Below are positions 15,882 to 25,292 of a DNA stretch of 64,000 bases, piece by piece (position 1 is the first letter of the stretch; each line of letters begins with the position of its first letter). Position numbers and translations under genes: made by a program. This DNA comes from an uncultured Alphaproteobacteria bacterium (GTDB lineage: Bacteria > Pseudomonadota > Alphaproteobacteria > RF32 > CAG-239), in NCBI GenBank assembly GCA_934254915.1, contig CAKQMH010000005.1:1-64000 (forward strand). Reading direction: 5' to 3'. The notes beneath the pieces were generated by a model. The model was not told the DNA's origin, did no database searches, and saw only the letters and a list, made by a program, of their open reading frames with translations.

Positions 15882-16322
15882 ATGACAAACTCTACCGACA
15901 CTTATATGTATCTTTATTTCTTCACCGCCGTGCAACTGGCATTACGTGAAAATGCTGATGTAGTGGTGTATTCCGGAAAATTGCCCGATGCGATTGTCAA
16001 TACCTCAAGCGGTAATATCCTTATCCAATCATTAAAGGAAGCATTCTATGTTTTTCAAGAAGGTATAGTCCTATGCCAACAAATTGAGCCTCCCGCAGTA
16101 GACGCGCCTCCGGGATTTTATGTCGAGCTGGTTATGCATAACGGAGATTATTTTGTTTTTCAGTGTAAAACCGAAGAGGCTATGGACGCGCTTATCGATG
16201 CGGCCCACCGCGACATGACGCCTCAAACCGCTGCGGAATTAGAAGAAAACCGCAAAGAAAATAAAAAATCCGGCTGTTTGACAATTATTTTAATTATCTT
16301 AAGCGCAATCTTTTTTGGTTGA
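15882..16322 (+). CDS. Uncharacterised tail-anchored protein
   Basis: 146 residues. The first 110 form a soluble domain with alternating hydrophobic strands (ADVVVYSGKLPDAIV, VELVMHNGDYFVFQCKTEEA), and the last 20 are a membrane segment (SGCLTIILIILSAIFFG) preceded by a basic stretch (ENRKENKKSG). This gives a cytoplasmic domain with a C-terminal membrane anchor. No family recognised. It stands alone between the repeat protein and the restriction locus. Confidence 0.55.
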   Translation: MTNSTDTYMYLYFFTAVQLALRENADVVVYSGKLPDAIVNTSSGNILIQSLKEAFYVFQEGIVLCQQIEPPAVDAPPGFYVELVMHNGDYFVFQCKTEEAMDALIDAAHRDMTPQTAAELEENRKENKKSGCLTIILIILSAIFFG

Positions 16323-16542
16323 TGGAATTACTTGTGACATATTTATTTGAAAAATCAATTCGTTAAAAATAAAACACTACTCATATACTTTGCATTATCG
16401 CTTTATCATTAAACCTCCCATCCATAGCTTAAGCACAGATCAAGCATTAGAAAAAAGCAATATAAAGAGCGGCAATTTTTCATTGAATTTTACGATTCTA
16501 TGTTTTAAACTCAACTCATTGTGAAATATGGAGATTTTAATA

Positions 16543-19026
16543 ATGTCTGGGACTGAGGCGGAAGCAAGAATAAAAATAAACAAAATGCTTGAAGAAGCTG
16601 GTTGGCGGCTTTGCGATGATGAAAATGGTCGCAAAAATGTAGATCTAGAGTCTGCTACTACAGTACGCCGTAATGAAACAGAGCGTAAAGGGGCAATTGA
16701 TTATTTGTTGCTAGATAGTAATAATTTTCCGCTTTGTATTTTAGAAGCCAAGAAAGACAGTGTAAATCCACTATCTGCCAAAGACCAAGCCCGAGCCTAT
16801 GCTGAAGCTCAAAATATCCGCTTTGTGATCCTATCTAACAGCCAAATACATTATCTCTGGGACATCAAAAGCGGAAATCCGCAGGTTATTACAACCATGC
16901 CGACACAAGAGTCTCTTGAAAATAAGAGCCAATTTAAGCCCAATCCTAAAAATCTGACCTCTGTTGATATTACACCAGAATATGTGGCTTTATTGAAAAA
17001 TCCTAATCTTCTAAACGAACCGGAATATCAAGATCCTCAAACAAGAGGAGCATACTGCTGGGACAATGGTTATCGCATTTTGCGTCCTTATCAAATAAAC
17101 GCGGTTAAAGCCGTTCAACAAGCCATTAGTGAAGGTAAAGACCGATTTTTATTAGAAATGGCTACCGGACTTGGTAAGACATTAACGGCTGGAGCCTTAA
17201 TAAAGCTGTTTCTGTCAACGGAAAACGCCAAAAGAGTCCTGTTTTTAGTAGATAGACTAGAACTTGAAAACCAAGCTAAAAAGAACTTTGATTCGTATTT
17301 GAATGCTTATACATCCGTCATTTACAAACAAAACAAAAATGATTGGAAAAAGGCTCAAATCGTCATCACAACTATTCAGAGCTTGCTGGTTGATAACAAA
17401 TATAAAAAGCTATTCTCTCCAACAGATTTCGATCTTTTGATCTCAGATGAAGCACATAGATGCATTGGTGGCAACTCCAGAGCTGTATTTGAGTATTTTA
17501 TCGGATACAAACTTGGTCTAACCGCAACACCAAAGGATTACATCAAAAATGTCAATATTGAAACACTAAAAAACCAAGATCCTAAATCTTTGGAACGTCG
17601 TATTTTATTAGATACTTATAAAACTTTTGGGTGCGAGAGCGGTGAGCCAACTTTCAGATACTCTCTTGTAGATGGTGTGCGTGGCGGCTATTTAATAAAT
17701 CCACTAATTATTGACGCCAGAACTGAAGTAACAACTGATTTATTATCCGAGAAAGGTTACGCTGTCATATCAACTAACGAATATGGTGACGAAGTGACAG
17801 AAGCAATGTATCAGCGTGATTTTGAAAAGAAATTCTTTTCTGATAAAACAAACGCTGTTTTTTGTAAGACATTTCTTGAAAATGCATTGCGTGATCCTAT
17901 TTCTGGAGAAATTGGTAAAAGTTTAGTCTTTGGGGTCAGCCAAAACCATTGTGCAAAGTTGGTTCAGATATTAAATGAAATGGCGGATAAGGCTTTCCCT
18001 GGAATGTATAACTCCGATTTTGCTACACAAATAACTTCCAATGTTATGGATGCTCAGCAATCAACCATAGACTTTGCCAACGACAAACTACATGGCCGCA
18101 GCCGTTTTATGGCAGGATATGAAACTAGCAAAACACGAGTTTGCGTAACGGTTGGTATGATGACAACCGGCTATGATTGCTCAGATATATTAAACATTGC
18201 TTTGATGCGTCCGGTATTTTCACCAACTGATTTTGTTCAAATTAAAGGTCGCGGCACCAGAAAACACACATTCAAATATACCGATACCAACAAACAAACC
18301 ATTACTTCAGAGAAAACACAATTCAAGTTCTTTGATTTCTTCGCTAATTGCCAGTATTTTGATGAAGAATTTAACTATGATGAAGAATTAAAGCTTCCTG
18401 CACTTCATGACACAAAAAATGCAGATGAAGGCTCTGTTGCTAGATCGTTAGATGAGTATATTGTTGATGTCCAAGACATTATCAAAACTTTTGAAGTAAA
18501 GCTCGTCGGACCAGAAGGAATGCGGATTGACCGTGAATTTTTCCAAAAGACCGAAGAAGCGATTAAATCAGATGAAGATATTAAGTCAGCGATTGATAAT
18601 GAGAACTGGGATAGAGCTATCGCAATTGTTAAAGAAAAATACGAAAATCAACCTGATTTATATATGAACCTTGAGAAAATTAAAAGATCGCAAAATCTTG
18701 ACCGTCGCGTAACTTGGCGTGAGGTTTTAGAAAAAGTATTCGGCTTTATTGATGGCTTCAAAAACAAAGATGATCTGCTTGAAGATGAGTGCGACAAGTT
18801 TATCTCTATCTACAAACCTGAGCCGGAATTTGTTCCATATATTAAGAACTTTATTAAAGCTTATACAGCAGATGGCAGATTTAGAGAAATCATTGACACC
18901 AAAACATTTCCGCAACTTCATTTTTATGCGGGATTTTCGCTTTCTGATTATCAAAATCTTAAGGAGTATAAGGATATACTTCCGACATACATCAAGGAAA
19001 ATATCAATCTAAACACATATATGTAG
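16543..19026 (+). CDS. hsdR: Type I restriction enzyme, HsdR subunit
   Basis: 827 residues from ATG 16543, chosen because GGAG at 16530 fits it. The N-terminal nuclease domain has IDYLLLDSNNFPLCILEAKK (the D...ExK core, about residues 45-70). The helicase motor follows with Walker A MATGLGKTLTAG (about 205), DEAHR (about 300), LTATPKD and the QIKGRGTRKH motif VI (about 565). A helical C-terminal region probably binds HsdM. HsdR translocates DNA and cuts at a distance when the site is unmethylated. hsdMS follows after 9 bases, so one operon. Confidence 0.93.
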   Translation: MSGTEAEARIKINKMLEEAGWRLCDDENGRKNVDLESATTVRRNETERKGAIDYLLLDSNNFPLCILEAKKDSVNPLSAKDQARAYAEAQNIRFVILSNSQIHYLWDIKSGNPQVITTMPTQESLENKSQFKPNPKNLTSVDITPEYVALLKNPNLLNEPEYQDPQTRGAYCWDNGYRILRPYQINAVKAVQQAISEGKDRFLLEMATGLGKTLTAGALIKLFLSTENAKRVLFLVDRLELENQAKKNFDSYLNAYTSVIYKQNKNDWKKAQIVITTIQSLLVDNKYKKLFSPTDFDLLISDEAHRCIGGNSRAVFEYFIGYKLGLTATPKDYIKNVNIETLKNQDPKSLERRILLDTYKTFGCESGEPTFRYSLVDGVRGGYLINPLIIDARTEVTTDLLSEKGYAVISTNEYGDEVTEAMYQRDFEKKFFSDKTNAVFCKTFLENALRDPISGEIGKSLVFGVSQNHCAKLVQILNEMADKAFPGMYNSDFATQITSNVMDAQQSTIDFANDKLHGRSRFMAGYETSKTRVCVTVGMMTTGYDCSDILNIALMRPVFSPTDFVQIKGRGTRKHTFKYTDTNKQTITSEKTQFKFFDFFANCQYFDEEFNYDEELKLPALHDTKNADEGSVARSLDEYIVDVQDIIKTFEVKLVGPEGMRIDREFFQKTEEAIKSDEDIKSAIDNENWDRAIAIVKEKYENQPDLYMNLEKIKRSQNLDRRVTWREVLEKVFGFIDGFKNKDDLLEDECDKFISIYKPEPEFVPYIKNFIKAYTADGRFREIIDTKTFPQLHFYAGFSLSDYQNLKEYKDILPTYIKENINLNTYM

Positions 19027-19035
19027 GGGACTATT

Positions 19036-21480
19036 ATGCTAGATAAAACCACTAAGACCAAAATAGATACGGCCAGAGATATTTTAGTGGGCAAAGTGCC
19101 AAACCCGCAAAGCCAAGTTGAGCTGATTACTATCGCCATGATCTATAAGTTTATGGATGATATGGATATGCAAAACATTGAACTTGGTGGCAATCGGATA
19201 TTTTTCACTGATGATTTGGAACAATATGCATGGAGCAAAGTTCTTTCTAAGTCACTCAACAATTGGGAGCGTATCTCCTTATATGCTGAAGCATTGGATA
19301 AACTGCAGGTTGCTAAACAAATCCCCGAACTTTTCCGCAAAATCTTCAAAGGTGCCTTTTTACCTTTTCGTGATGGAGCAACATTAACCCTGTTCTTGAA
19401 CGAAATTGATGGCTTTTCTTATAATAATTCCGAGAACTTGGGTAATGCCTTTGAATATTTGCTTTCCATCATGGGTTCGCAAGGCGATGCCGGACAATTC
19501 CGCACCCCGCGTCATATTATTGATTTTATTGTTGATGTGGTTAATCCGAGCAAGCGTGATACAATTCTAGACCCTGCCTGCGGAACAGCCGGATTTTTAA
19601 TATCAGCCTACAAACATATTATTGAACGAGCAAAAGAACAGGAGAAAGATTTAAATCCGGAACAACACCAGCAGTTGATGAAAAACATTGTTGGTTATGA
19701 TATTTCACCGGATATGGTAAAGCTAGCTTCTGTGAATTTATTCTTACATCAGTTTCCGCAGCCGAAAATCTACGAATATGATACTTTAAGCGATGATACT
19801 AGGTGGAACGATAAATTTGACGTTATCCTTGCAAATCCGCCGTTTATGACGCCAAAAGGCGGAATTATGCCACATAGCAAATTTGGCGTAAAAGCTAACC
19901 GTGCCGAAGTTTTGTTTGTCGATTATATGATGGAACACCTAAACCTTAAAGGTAAAGCTGGTTTTGTCGTGCCGGAAGGTATTATTTTCCAATCAGCAAC
20001 AGCTTATAAAGCTTTGCGTAAAATGATGGTAGAAGATAACTATTTGTATGCTGTAGTAAGTTTGCCAAGTGGTGTTTTCAATCCATATTCAGGTGTAAAA
20101 ACCTCGGTTTTGTTTTTTGATCGTGAACTCGCTAAACAGACCCAAGATATTTTGTTTGTAAGAGTTGATAAAGATGGCTATGATTTAGGAGCACAACGCC
20201 GCCCAATCAAAGATAATGATTTACCGGAGGTAATAAGATTATTGCAGTTGTGGCAAAAGTCTGTTACTTCTGGTACAATTGCCGAAGAACTGAGTAAATC
20301 CCAACGAGTTACAATTGTTTCAAAGGAAAAGATAGCTGAAGATGGCGAATTTAACCTCACAGCATCTCGCTACCAAAAAGCTGAAGATTTTTCCAATTGC
20401 CAATATGAAATGGTTAAATTGGGAGATGTAGCAGAGATTAAAAGAGGGCAAGCAATAAGTAAAAAAGATACAAAAGAAGGAAATATTCCTGTTATAGCTG
20501 GTGGTCAGCAACCAGCGTATTATCATAATGAGAATAATAGAACAGGTGAACAAATTACAGTTGCTGGTTCTGGAGCGTATGCAGGTTTCATAAATTACTA
20601 TGATACCCCGATATTTGTATCTGATGCATTTACAATATCAAGTAAAGATACAAATACCATATTAAATAAATTTATATATAGAATTTTGAAAAGTAAGCAA
20701 AATGAAATATATAGTTTAAAAGCAGGAGCAGGAATACCTCATGTATATCCAAAAGATTTTGTAAATATGGAAATCCCATTGCCACCGATGTCGGTTCAGG
20801 AGGATATTGTTAAGGAATTAGATGCCTACCAAGCCATTATAGATGGTGCTCAAAAAGTCGTGGATAACTGGAAACCAACCTTCACCATCAATCCCAACTG
20901 GGAAAAAGTAAAAATTGGTGATGTGTGTGATATAGCAAGGGGTGGTTCTCCAAGACCAATTGAAAAGTTTATTACAGATGATTCAAATGGTATAAATTGG
21001 ATAAAGATTGGTGATGCTGAAGAAAGAAGCAAATATATTACTAAAACAAAAGAAAAAATTATACCAGAGGGTATGAATAAGTCCAGATTTGTTAAAGAAG
21101 GAGATTTCATATTATCAAATTCTATGAGTTTTGGAAGACCTTACATTATGAAAACATCTGGTTGTATCCATGATGGTTGGTTACTTTTAAGACAGAAAGA
21201 CCAGAACCTTATGAAAGATTATTTGTATTACATTTTGTCTTCTGATTTTGTGTATAGACAATTTTCAGAAACAGCAACAGGTGGAGTAGTAAATAATCTG
21301 AATAGTCAAATAGTTTCTAACACAACTATATTCTTACCATCATTGGAAGAGCAAAAAGCTATTGTCGCACAAATAGAACAAGAAGAACAATATGTTGATG
21401 CTTGCAAAAAGCTGATTGAGCTGAACAAGAAAAAGATTGCCGACAAAATCAAATCCATTTGGAACTGTGACGATGAATAA
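19036..21480 (+). CDS. Fused HsdM-HsdS: methyltransferase with two target-recognition domains
   Basis: 814 residues. The N-terminal part is an HsdM: helical N-terminus, LGNAFEYLLS and QFRTPRHII, SAM motif I LDPACGTAGFL (about 177) and catalytic NPPF (about 268), so N6-adenine methylation. From about residue 455 an HsdS-like part follows in the same frame: TRD1 begins at YEMVKLGDVAEIKRG, a conserved spacer LPPMSVQEDIVKELDAYQAI, TRD2 begins at WEKVKIGDVCDIARGGSPRP (about 620), and a last helix EEQKAIVAQIEQEEQYVDA. Separate hsdM and hsdS genes are the rule; the fusion recalls type IIG/BcgI-like or some type I variants. Works with HsdR upstream; overlaps the next gene by 8 bases. Confidence 0.9.
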   Translation: MLDKTTKTKIDTARDILVGKVPNPQSQVELITIAMIYKFMDDMDMQNIELGGNRIFFTDDLEQYAWSKVLSKSLNNWERISLYAEALDKLQVAKQIPELFRKIFKGAFLPFRDGATLTLFLNEIDGFSYNNSENLGNAFEYLLSIMGSQGDAGQFRTPRHIIDFIVDVVNPSKRDTILDPACGTAGFLISAYKHIIERAKEQEKDLNPEQHQQLMKNIVGYDISPDMVKLASVNLFLHQFPQPKIYEYDTLSDDTRWNDKFDVILANPPFMTPKGGIMPHSKFGVKANRAEVLFVDYMMEHLNLKGKAGFVVPEGIIFQSATAYKALRKMMVEDNYLYAVVSLPSGVFNPYSGVKTSVLFFDRELAKQTQDILFVRVDKDGYDLGAQRRPIKDNDLPEVIRLLQLWQKSVTSGTIAEELSKSQRVTIVSKEKIAEDGEFNLTASRYQKAEDFSNCQYEMVKLGDVAEIKRGQAISKKDTKEGNIPVIAGGQQPAYYHNENNRTGEQITVAGSGAYAGFINYYDTPIFVSDAFTISSKDTNTILNKFIYRILKSKQNEIYSLKAGAGIPHVYPKDFVNMEIPLPPMSVQEDIVKELDAYQAIIDGAQKVVDNWKPTFTINPNWEKVKIGDVCDIARGGSPRPIEKFITDDSNGINWIKIGDAEERSKYITKTKEKIIPEGMNKSRFVKEGDFILSNSMSFGRPYIMKTSGCIHDGWLLLRQKDQNLMKDYLYYILSSDFVYRQFSETATGGVVNNLNSQIVSNTTIFLPSLEEQKAIVAQIEQEEQYVDACKKLIELNKKKIADKIKSIWNCDDE

Positions 21481-22231
21481 TCTAAAAAAATTAAAAACAC
21501 TTATAGATGAAGGAAAATATCTTGATGAACATAAAATATCAAGAGAAACAGAAGAAATTCCCACGACAAGCTTTAATTATCACAGAAAAATTACAGTTTA
21601 TGATGTTGATAAAGAAAAATATAAAGAATGGGATAAAAATGTAATAAATTTTCTTGGAAGCAATCACTTATCACAATTTATTGAACCTAAAGGTTTATGG
21701 AATGATTTTCAAGAAGAACATAAAGGCAATATCATAAATTTTACTCCTCAATATAAAAAAATACAAAATTTGTATAATCTATGTAGTGTAATTAACAATA
21801 AAAAAATGACTGTTCCAACTATAGCACAGAAAATTCAACGAGATTTTTTAATTATTGCGTCTCATAAGGATGTTCAATTATTAGATACTTTCAGTGAATT
21901 TATTGGAGTTGATAATTTTCGTGAAATTTATGAAGAATTAGATAATGATAGATTACTTAATTTTAAAATTCACTTCGGATCAGGAATAAGCTTCTCTCTT
22001 CGTGGAGATGAATTTCTCACGTTAAAGGGAAAAGCGGAACTAAAAAAAATAAAATGTTGGTGGCGGTGCATTAATTGGAAGAAATGGATAATAAGTATAA
22101 TATCTTTGTGCATAGGTGGTGGTTTTGTAATTAATTATACAATTAAACATCAAGAACAAAAAGTAGGCATAAACGTTTCCGGTTCAAATAATACTGTCAT
22201 TTTACAACAAACTCAGGATAATGGAAAATGA
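21473..22231 (+). CDS. Uncharacterised membrane protein coupled to the restriction locus
   Basis: ATG 21473 lies within the end of hsdMS (overlap ATGAATAA), favouring coupled translation over an upstream start. The 252-residue product is soluble for about 200 residues (Lys- and Asn-rich, with an EKYKEWDKNVINFL stretch and an IAQKIQRDFLIIASHKD helix), then has one membrane segment (WIISIISLCIGGGFVINYTI) and a 30-residue tail (VGINVSGSNNTVILQQ). The tail has the G-x-N-N-T-V look of beta-solenoid turns. No recognised family. Its stop overlaps the start of the HEPN-like gene, so the two are likely partners. Confidence 0.65.
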   Translation: MNNLKKLKTLIDEGKYLDEHKISRETEEIPTTSFNYHRKITVYDVDKEKYKEWDKNVINFLGSNHLSQFIEPKGLWNDFQEEHKGNIINFTPQYKKIQNLYNLCSVINNKKMTVPTIAQKIQRDFLIIASHKDVQLLDTFSEFIGVDNFREIYEELDNDRLLNFKIHFGSGISFSLRGDEFLTLKGKAELKKIKCWWRCINWKKWIISIISLCIGGGFVINYTIKHQEQKVGINVSGSNNTVILQQTQDNGK

Positions 22232-22977
22232 CAGATGATATTATAGACCTCTCCGAAGATATATCAGAATTATGGGATTTTATGCCTTTAAATACAAAAG
22301 TTCAATTTCCAGAACTTCTTTTACGAAATTGTATTGTTAGGGAAAATACAGAATTTTATAACAATGCAGCACTAAACATATGTCACTTCTATAACTATGT
22401 CTTACATACATTTCTATGTCGTTTATATCTAGCAGATGATAATAATATTGAATTACTAAAATATATTCAATTAACAAAAGAGGCATTTTCACGAAAAGAC
22501 GGTAGTCGTAGAGATTTAACAATTTGTTGCGATAATATTAATCTAAATTTGTTTACGGAAATAGAAAAAGAAGCAATTAATTATTTCTATCATATTTTGC
22601 ATTTTGATAAAAGCTATCATATTTCAAAGAAACATCAAGATATAATTGATATAAGAAATTCAGTAGCTCATCTGAATTATACCATCATTAATAGAGATGT
22701 GTTCTTATCTTTAATATCAAATATTATTGAGGTTTTCAATTTTATTGCAGATAAAATTTATCATGATACAAGAAAGGCTATATATGAAGAACTTGATGAT
22801 AGAGTTAGACGAGGACTTTTAGATACAGAGAATTACAATATTTATTTTGAAGAAATAAATCAGAAGCATTTCTTTTCTAAACACGATTACCAACTTATGA
22901 AAGATAAAGGTTTATTAAAAGATATCAAAGAGAACAGCTATAAGTATTTCATTAAACTTTATTTAGATAATTTTTAG
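22228..22977 (+). CDS. HEPN-like protein, candidate RNase toxin/effector
   Basis: 249 residues, starting at an ATGA overlap with the gene before. The protein is helical and contains IIDIRNSVAHLN, in which R143-N-S-V-A-H148 is the RxxxxH signature of HEPN RNases, preceded by long helices (DLTICCDNINLNLFTEIEKE, INYFYHILHFDK) as in HEPN folds. HEPN proteins such as PrrC, RloC and RnlA cut RNA on phage infection, and PrrC is itself linked to a type I restriction locus. This protein lacks an ATPase domain, so regulation must come from a partner. Family not recognised; the motif-based call is an inference. Confidence 0.55.
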   Translation: MTDDIIDLSEDISELWDFMPLNTKVQFPELLLRNCIVRENTEFYNNAALNICHFYNYVLHTFLCRLYLADDNNIELLKYIQLTKEAFSRKDGSRRDLTICCDNINLNLFTEIEKEAINYFYHILHFDKSYHISKKHQDIIDIRNSVAHLNYTIINRDVFLSLISNIIEVFNFIADKIYHDTRKAIYEELDDRVRRGLLDTENYNIYFEEINQKHFFSKHDYQLMKDKGLLKDIKENSYKYFIKLYLDNF

Positions 22978-23054
22978 ATATAACCCCTGAGTAATTCCTG
23001 TCAGTTAAGCTTTCAGACGGTTAAACTCACTTTGTTCGTTTGTCTGTAAATTTT

Positions 23055-23084
23055 GCAATCTAAAGATTGCTTATTTGTTATTTT
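23055..23084 (+). terminator. Terminator of the restriction operon
   Basis: GCAATC (23055-23060), TAAA loop, GATTGC (23065-23070), then a T-rich tail TTATTTGTTATTTT. It follows the HEPN-like gene by about 80 bases and precedes the convergent AbiE operon, so it closes the hsdR-hsdMS-membrane-HEPN transcript. Confidence 0.7.
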
Positions 23085-23189
23085 ATGTGATTTTATTTAG
23101 AAATAACAGCTTTATAATATATTTTAATAAATCAATTTATTAAAATTCATTTATATTTCTTAATGTATTTTCGTTAGATTTGCTCTTAA

Positions 23190-24242
23190 TTATTTGGTCT
23201 GATTTATTTCTTTTTCCAACTCTGCTAAATATTTTATTATCTCATCCCATGTTGGAATTTCCCCATAAATCATAGTTTGCATTGCTTTATAGTCATCTTG
23301 TATTACATTTTTGTTATTCTCATTAGGCAGCAGATGCATCTTGCCACTAAGACACTCATCATATTTTGCCCATGGACAGTGATATAATTTATCTTTACGG
23401 TCTATAACATCTGCTAACAAATCTCTATCCGCAAGAGATTCATCTTTTACAAAAGAATTTCCAAGTTGGTATAAATCATGATAATGACGAGAATATCTCG
23501 CCGGCGTATGATTGGGTTCTTCTGTATCCTTTTGCTTATTGTATTTTGTTGCCGGACGGTAGAACTCTCTATGCAGAATTGTCGCCTTATCCCAAAAGGT
23601 TCTGATAGGTTTTACTGTTGGTACGATACAACTTTCTAATCCCAGTTGAGGAAGAGCTTGGGCAACATAAGATGTGATTTTTCTATCCTCACAAGGTGTT
23701 CTCGCTGACATTATTCCAATTTCAAGCAATATATCAGGGCGCAAATATACATCATTTGTTGATTTTGGATAAACGATATGCAACGATTTATTATCTATGC
23801 TTATCGGGTTGTATGTAGGCATTATTTCAGCATATTCAGCATCAGTATAAACTTTAACAATATCACCTAATGCATTCTCTATTTTTGATTTCAAAATTGT
23901 TGATACATAGGTTGCCGTTTTTTCTGACATAATATCTGCAAATTCTCTTTGTTTTTTATAGGAAGATTTGAAAATATCCTCATCTCCAAGGACAAGAGAT
24001 TTATCTAAAATCAAATCAAGATCTTCCGAAAATCTTTTTATAAGACCATAACCTTTAGAAAGGGAAGTTCCTCCTTTGAAATGCAATGCATCTCTCAATT
24101 CTGTATCAGAAAATATTTTTGCAAGCACAAAACAAACCCAAAAATCTTTTTCAATCATGGCCAAAGGAATATGTGTAGATTCAGATACTTTTGTAAATAA
24201 AATACTTCTTTCTTCCGCTGATAATTTAACTATTTGCTTCAT
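23190..24242 (-). CDS. AbiEii-type nucleotidyltransferase toxin
   Basis: 350 residues from ATG 24242 (AAAGGAA upstream; overlap of 17 bases with the antitoxin gene). The nucleotidyltransferase core is clear: LHFKGGTSLSKGYGLIKRFS followed by EDLDLIL (GG/SxDxD motif, about residues 62-88), then the long helical C-terminal half with the HYHDLYQLG block typical of AbiEii/DUF1814 proteins. AbiEii toxins add nucleotides, in related MenT proteins to tRNA 3' ends, and stop growth on phage infection. Paired antitoxin is directly upstream. Confidence 0.88.
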   Translation of the reverse strand: MKQIVKLSAEERSILFTKVSESTHIPLAMIEKDFWVCFVLAKIFSDTELRDALHFKGGTSLSKGYGLIKRFSEDLDLILDKSLVLGDEDIFKSSYKKQREFADIMSEKTATYVSTILKSKIENALGDIVKVYTDAEYAEIMPTYNPISIDNKSLHIVYPKSTNDVYLRPDILLEIGIMSARTPCEDRKITSYVAQALPQLGLESCIVPTVKPIRTFWDKATILHREFYRPATKYNKQKDTEEPNHTPARYSRHYHDLYQLGNSFVKDESLADRDLLADVIDRKDKLYHCPWAKYDECLSGKMHLLPNENNKNVIQDDYKAMQTMIYGEIPTWDEIIKYLAELEKEINQTK

Positions 24243-24852
24243 TTGAAAGTTCCTTTGCTTTTGCAATTACTTCTAATATCCAAGATGTCACTTTTTTAGC
24301 TTTATATTCAATTTTTATCCATTCATCATGTGAAAAACATTTTGAAAGTTTTTTAACAAAATCATCTTCATTAGCAGCTATTTTGCCTAATGCGGCAATA
24401 GATTGAACGACAAGATTCGTATTTTTATCATTTATTGAAATGGTTTTAGAATTTAACTCTTTAAATTCTAAAATTGTGCCATTTATATTATATTTACGGT
24501 GTCTACCGCTTGATAAATAAATATACTTAGCCGGTACCTGCGTAGATAAACCTAAATAAAGAAGAGCCGTATTTCCTTCCGGAAAAATTTTCCAATCATT
24601 TTTTTTGGCAATTCCTTGAGCAATTATTCCCATATCCGGCGTAACATACTCTTTAAGTAACTGGCTATACCGAGGAAAAGCATAAAACCCTGGAATAATG
24701 CGAATGATTTTGCCTTCTTTTTCCAAATCTGTAAGCGAACGATCAACTTCCCATCTTTTAAATTTGGGTATAAAATCTTGAGAAGAAAAAACCGTTCCTC
24801 TTCCTTTTTTTTGGATTAAATAAAGTATTTTATCCTTTATAGCTTCAGACAT
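24226..24852 (-). CDS. AbiEi-type antitoxin (DUF6088-like)
   Basis: 208 residues, first gene of the AbiE operon. The N-terminal winged helix (IKDKILYLIQKKGRGTVFSS, RSLTDLEKEGKIIRIIPGFY) is followed by the antitoxin body with WKIFPEGNTALLYLGLSTQV and YIYLSSGRHRKYNI, the DUF6088 pattern. AbiEi proteins repress the operon and counteract the toxin without direct binding (type IV). It is a different subfamily from the solitary AbiEi-like gene at 14626, which shows no such FPEGN segment. Operator upstream. Confidence 0.85.
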   Translation of the reverse strand: MSEAIKDKILYLIQKKGRGTVFSSQDFIPKFKRWEVDRSLTDLEKEGKIIRIIPGFYAFPRYSQLLKEYVTPDMGIIAQGIAKKNDWKIFPEGNTALLYLGLSTQVPAKYIYLSSGRHRKYNINGTILEFKELNSKTISINDKNTNLVVQSIAALGKIAANEDDFVKKLSKCFSHDEWIKIEYKAKKVTSWILEVIAKAKELSNEANS

Positions 24853-24863
24853 ACAGACCTCTC

Positions 24864-24896
24864 TTTTGTAGAAATATGGACCATTTTTCTACAAAA
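24864..24896 (-). promoter_or_regulatory. Operator of the AbiE operon: 11-bp inverted repeat
   Basis: TTTTGTAGAAA (24864-24874) and TTTCTACAAAA (24886-24896) are perfect inverted arms with an 11-base spacer, 12 bases upstream of the antitoxin start. In the AbiE system of Streptococcus agalactiae the antitoxin binds inverted repeats in the promoter; position and shape here suggest the same. Confidence 0.75.
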
Positions 24897-25292
24897 ATCA
24901 AGATAAAATTTCAAAACGCAATTTATTCTTCATTTAATTAACTTTTAGTTGATGGCCATCGGTATTGGAAATAAGTGCATTAAATACCATTCTTTTAAAT
25001 AGCTCCTTAGCATCAAATTTTGCGGAATTGGAAAATATGCTCTTGAAAGCATCTTATTTAACATAATACGCTCTTGAGAGCTGTTTTATCTGATCAGCAT
25101 TTAATATAGTATCTTCGAAATTTGTGAGCAAAATAATGCTCTTATTTTAGAAATAGATGCTATTTTTCTAAAAATATATTTTATTAAAAAAGATATTATA
25201 AACTACTGTAACCGTAATGTATTAAAACAAAAATAAAAAACAAGCATATTTTACGTCTTGAAAAATGATTATTTTGCAAACATTTGTAGTTT
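24897..25292. other. AT-rich intergenic region with a second operator-like repeat
   Basis: No gene is supported in about 400 bases. An inverted repeat, TTTTAGAAA (25145-25153) and TTTCTAAAA (25165-25173), has arms very similar to the AbiE operator (only GT missing after TTTT) and the same arm spacing (11 bases). It may be a second binding site for the AbiEi antitoxin or a remnant. A loose direct repeat of the type GCTCTTGARAGC occurs at 25039-25050 and 25070-25081. Confidence 0.4.

Noticed and set aside
25035..25085. Two similar segments containing GCTCTTGARAGC, considered as a CRISPR repeat pair
   Set aside because: Only two imperfect copies, no spacers of regular length and no cas genes in the window.
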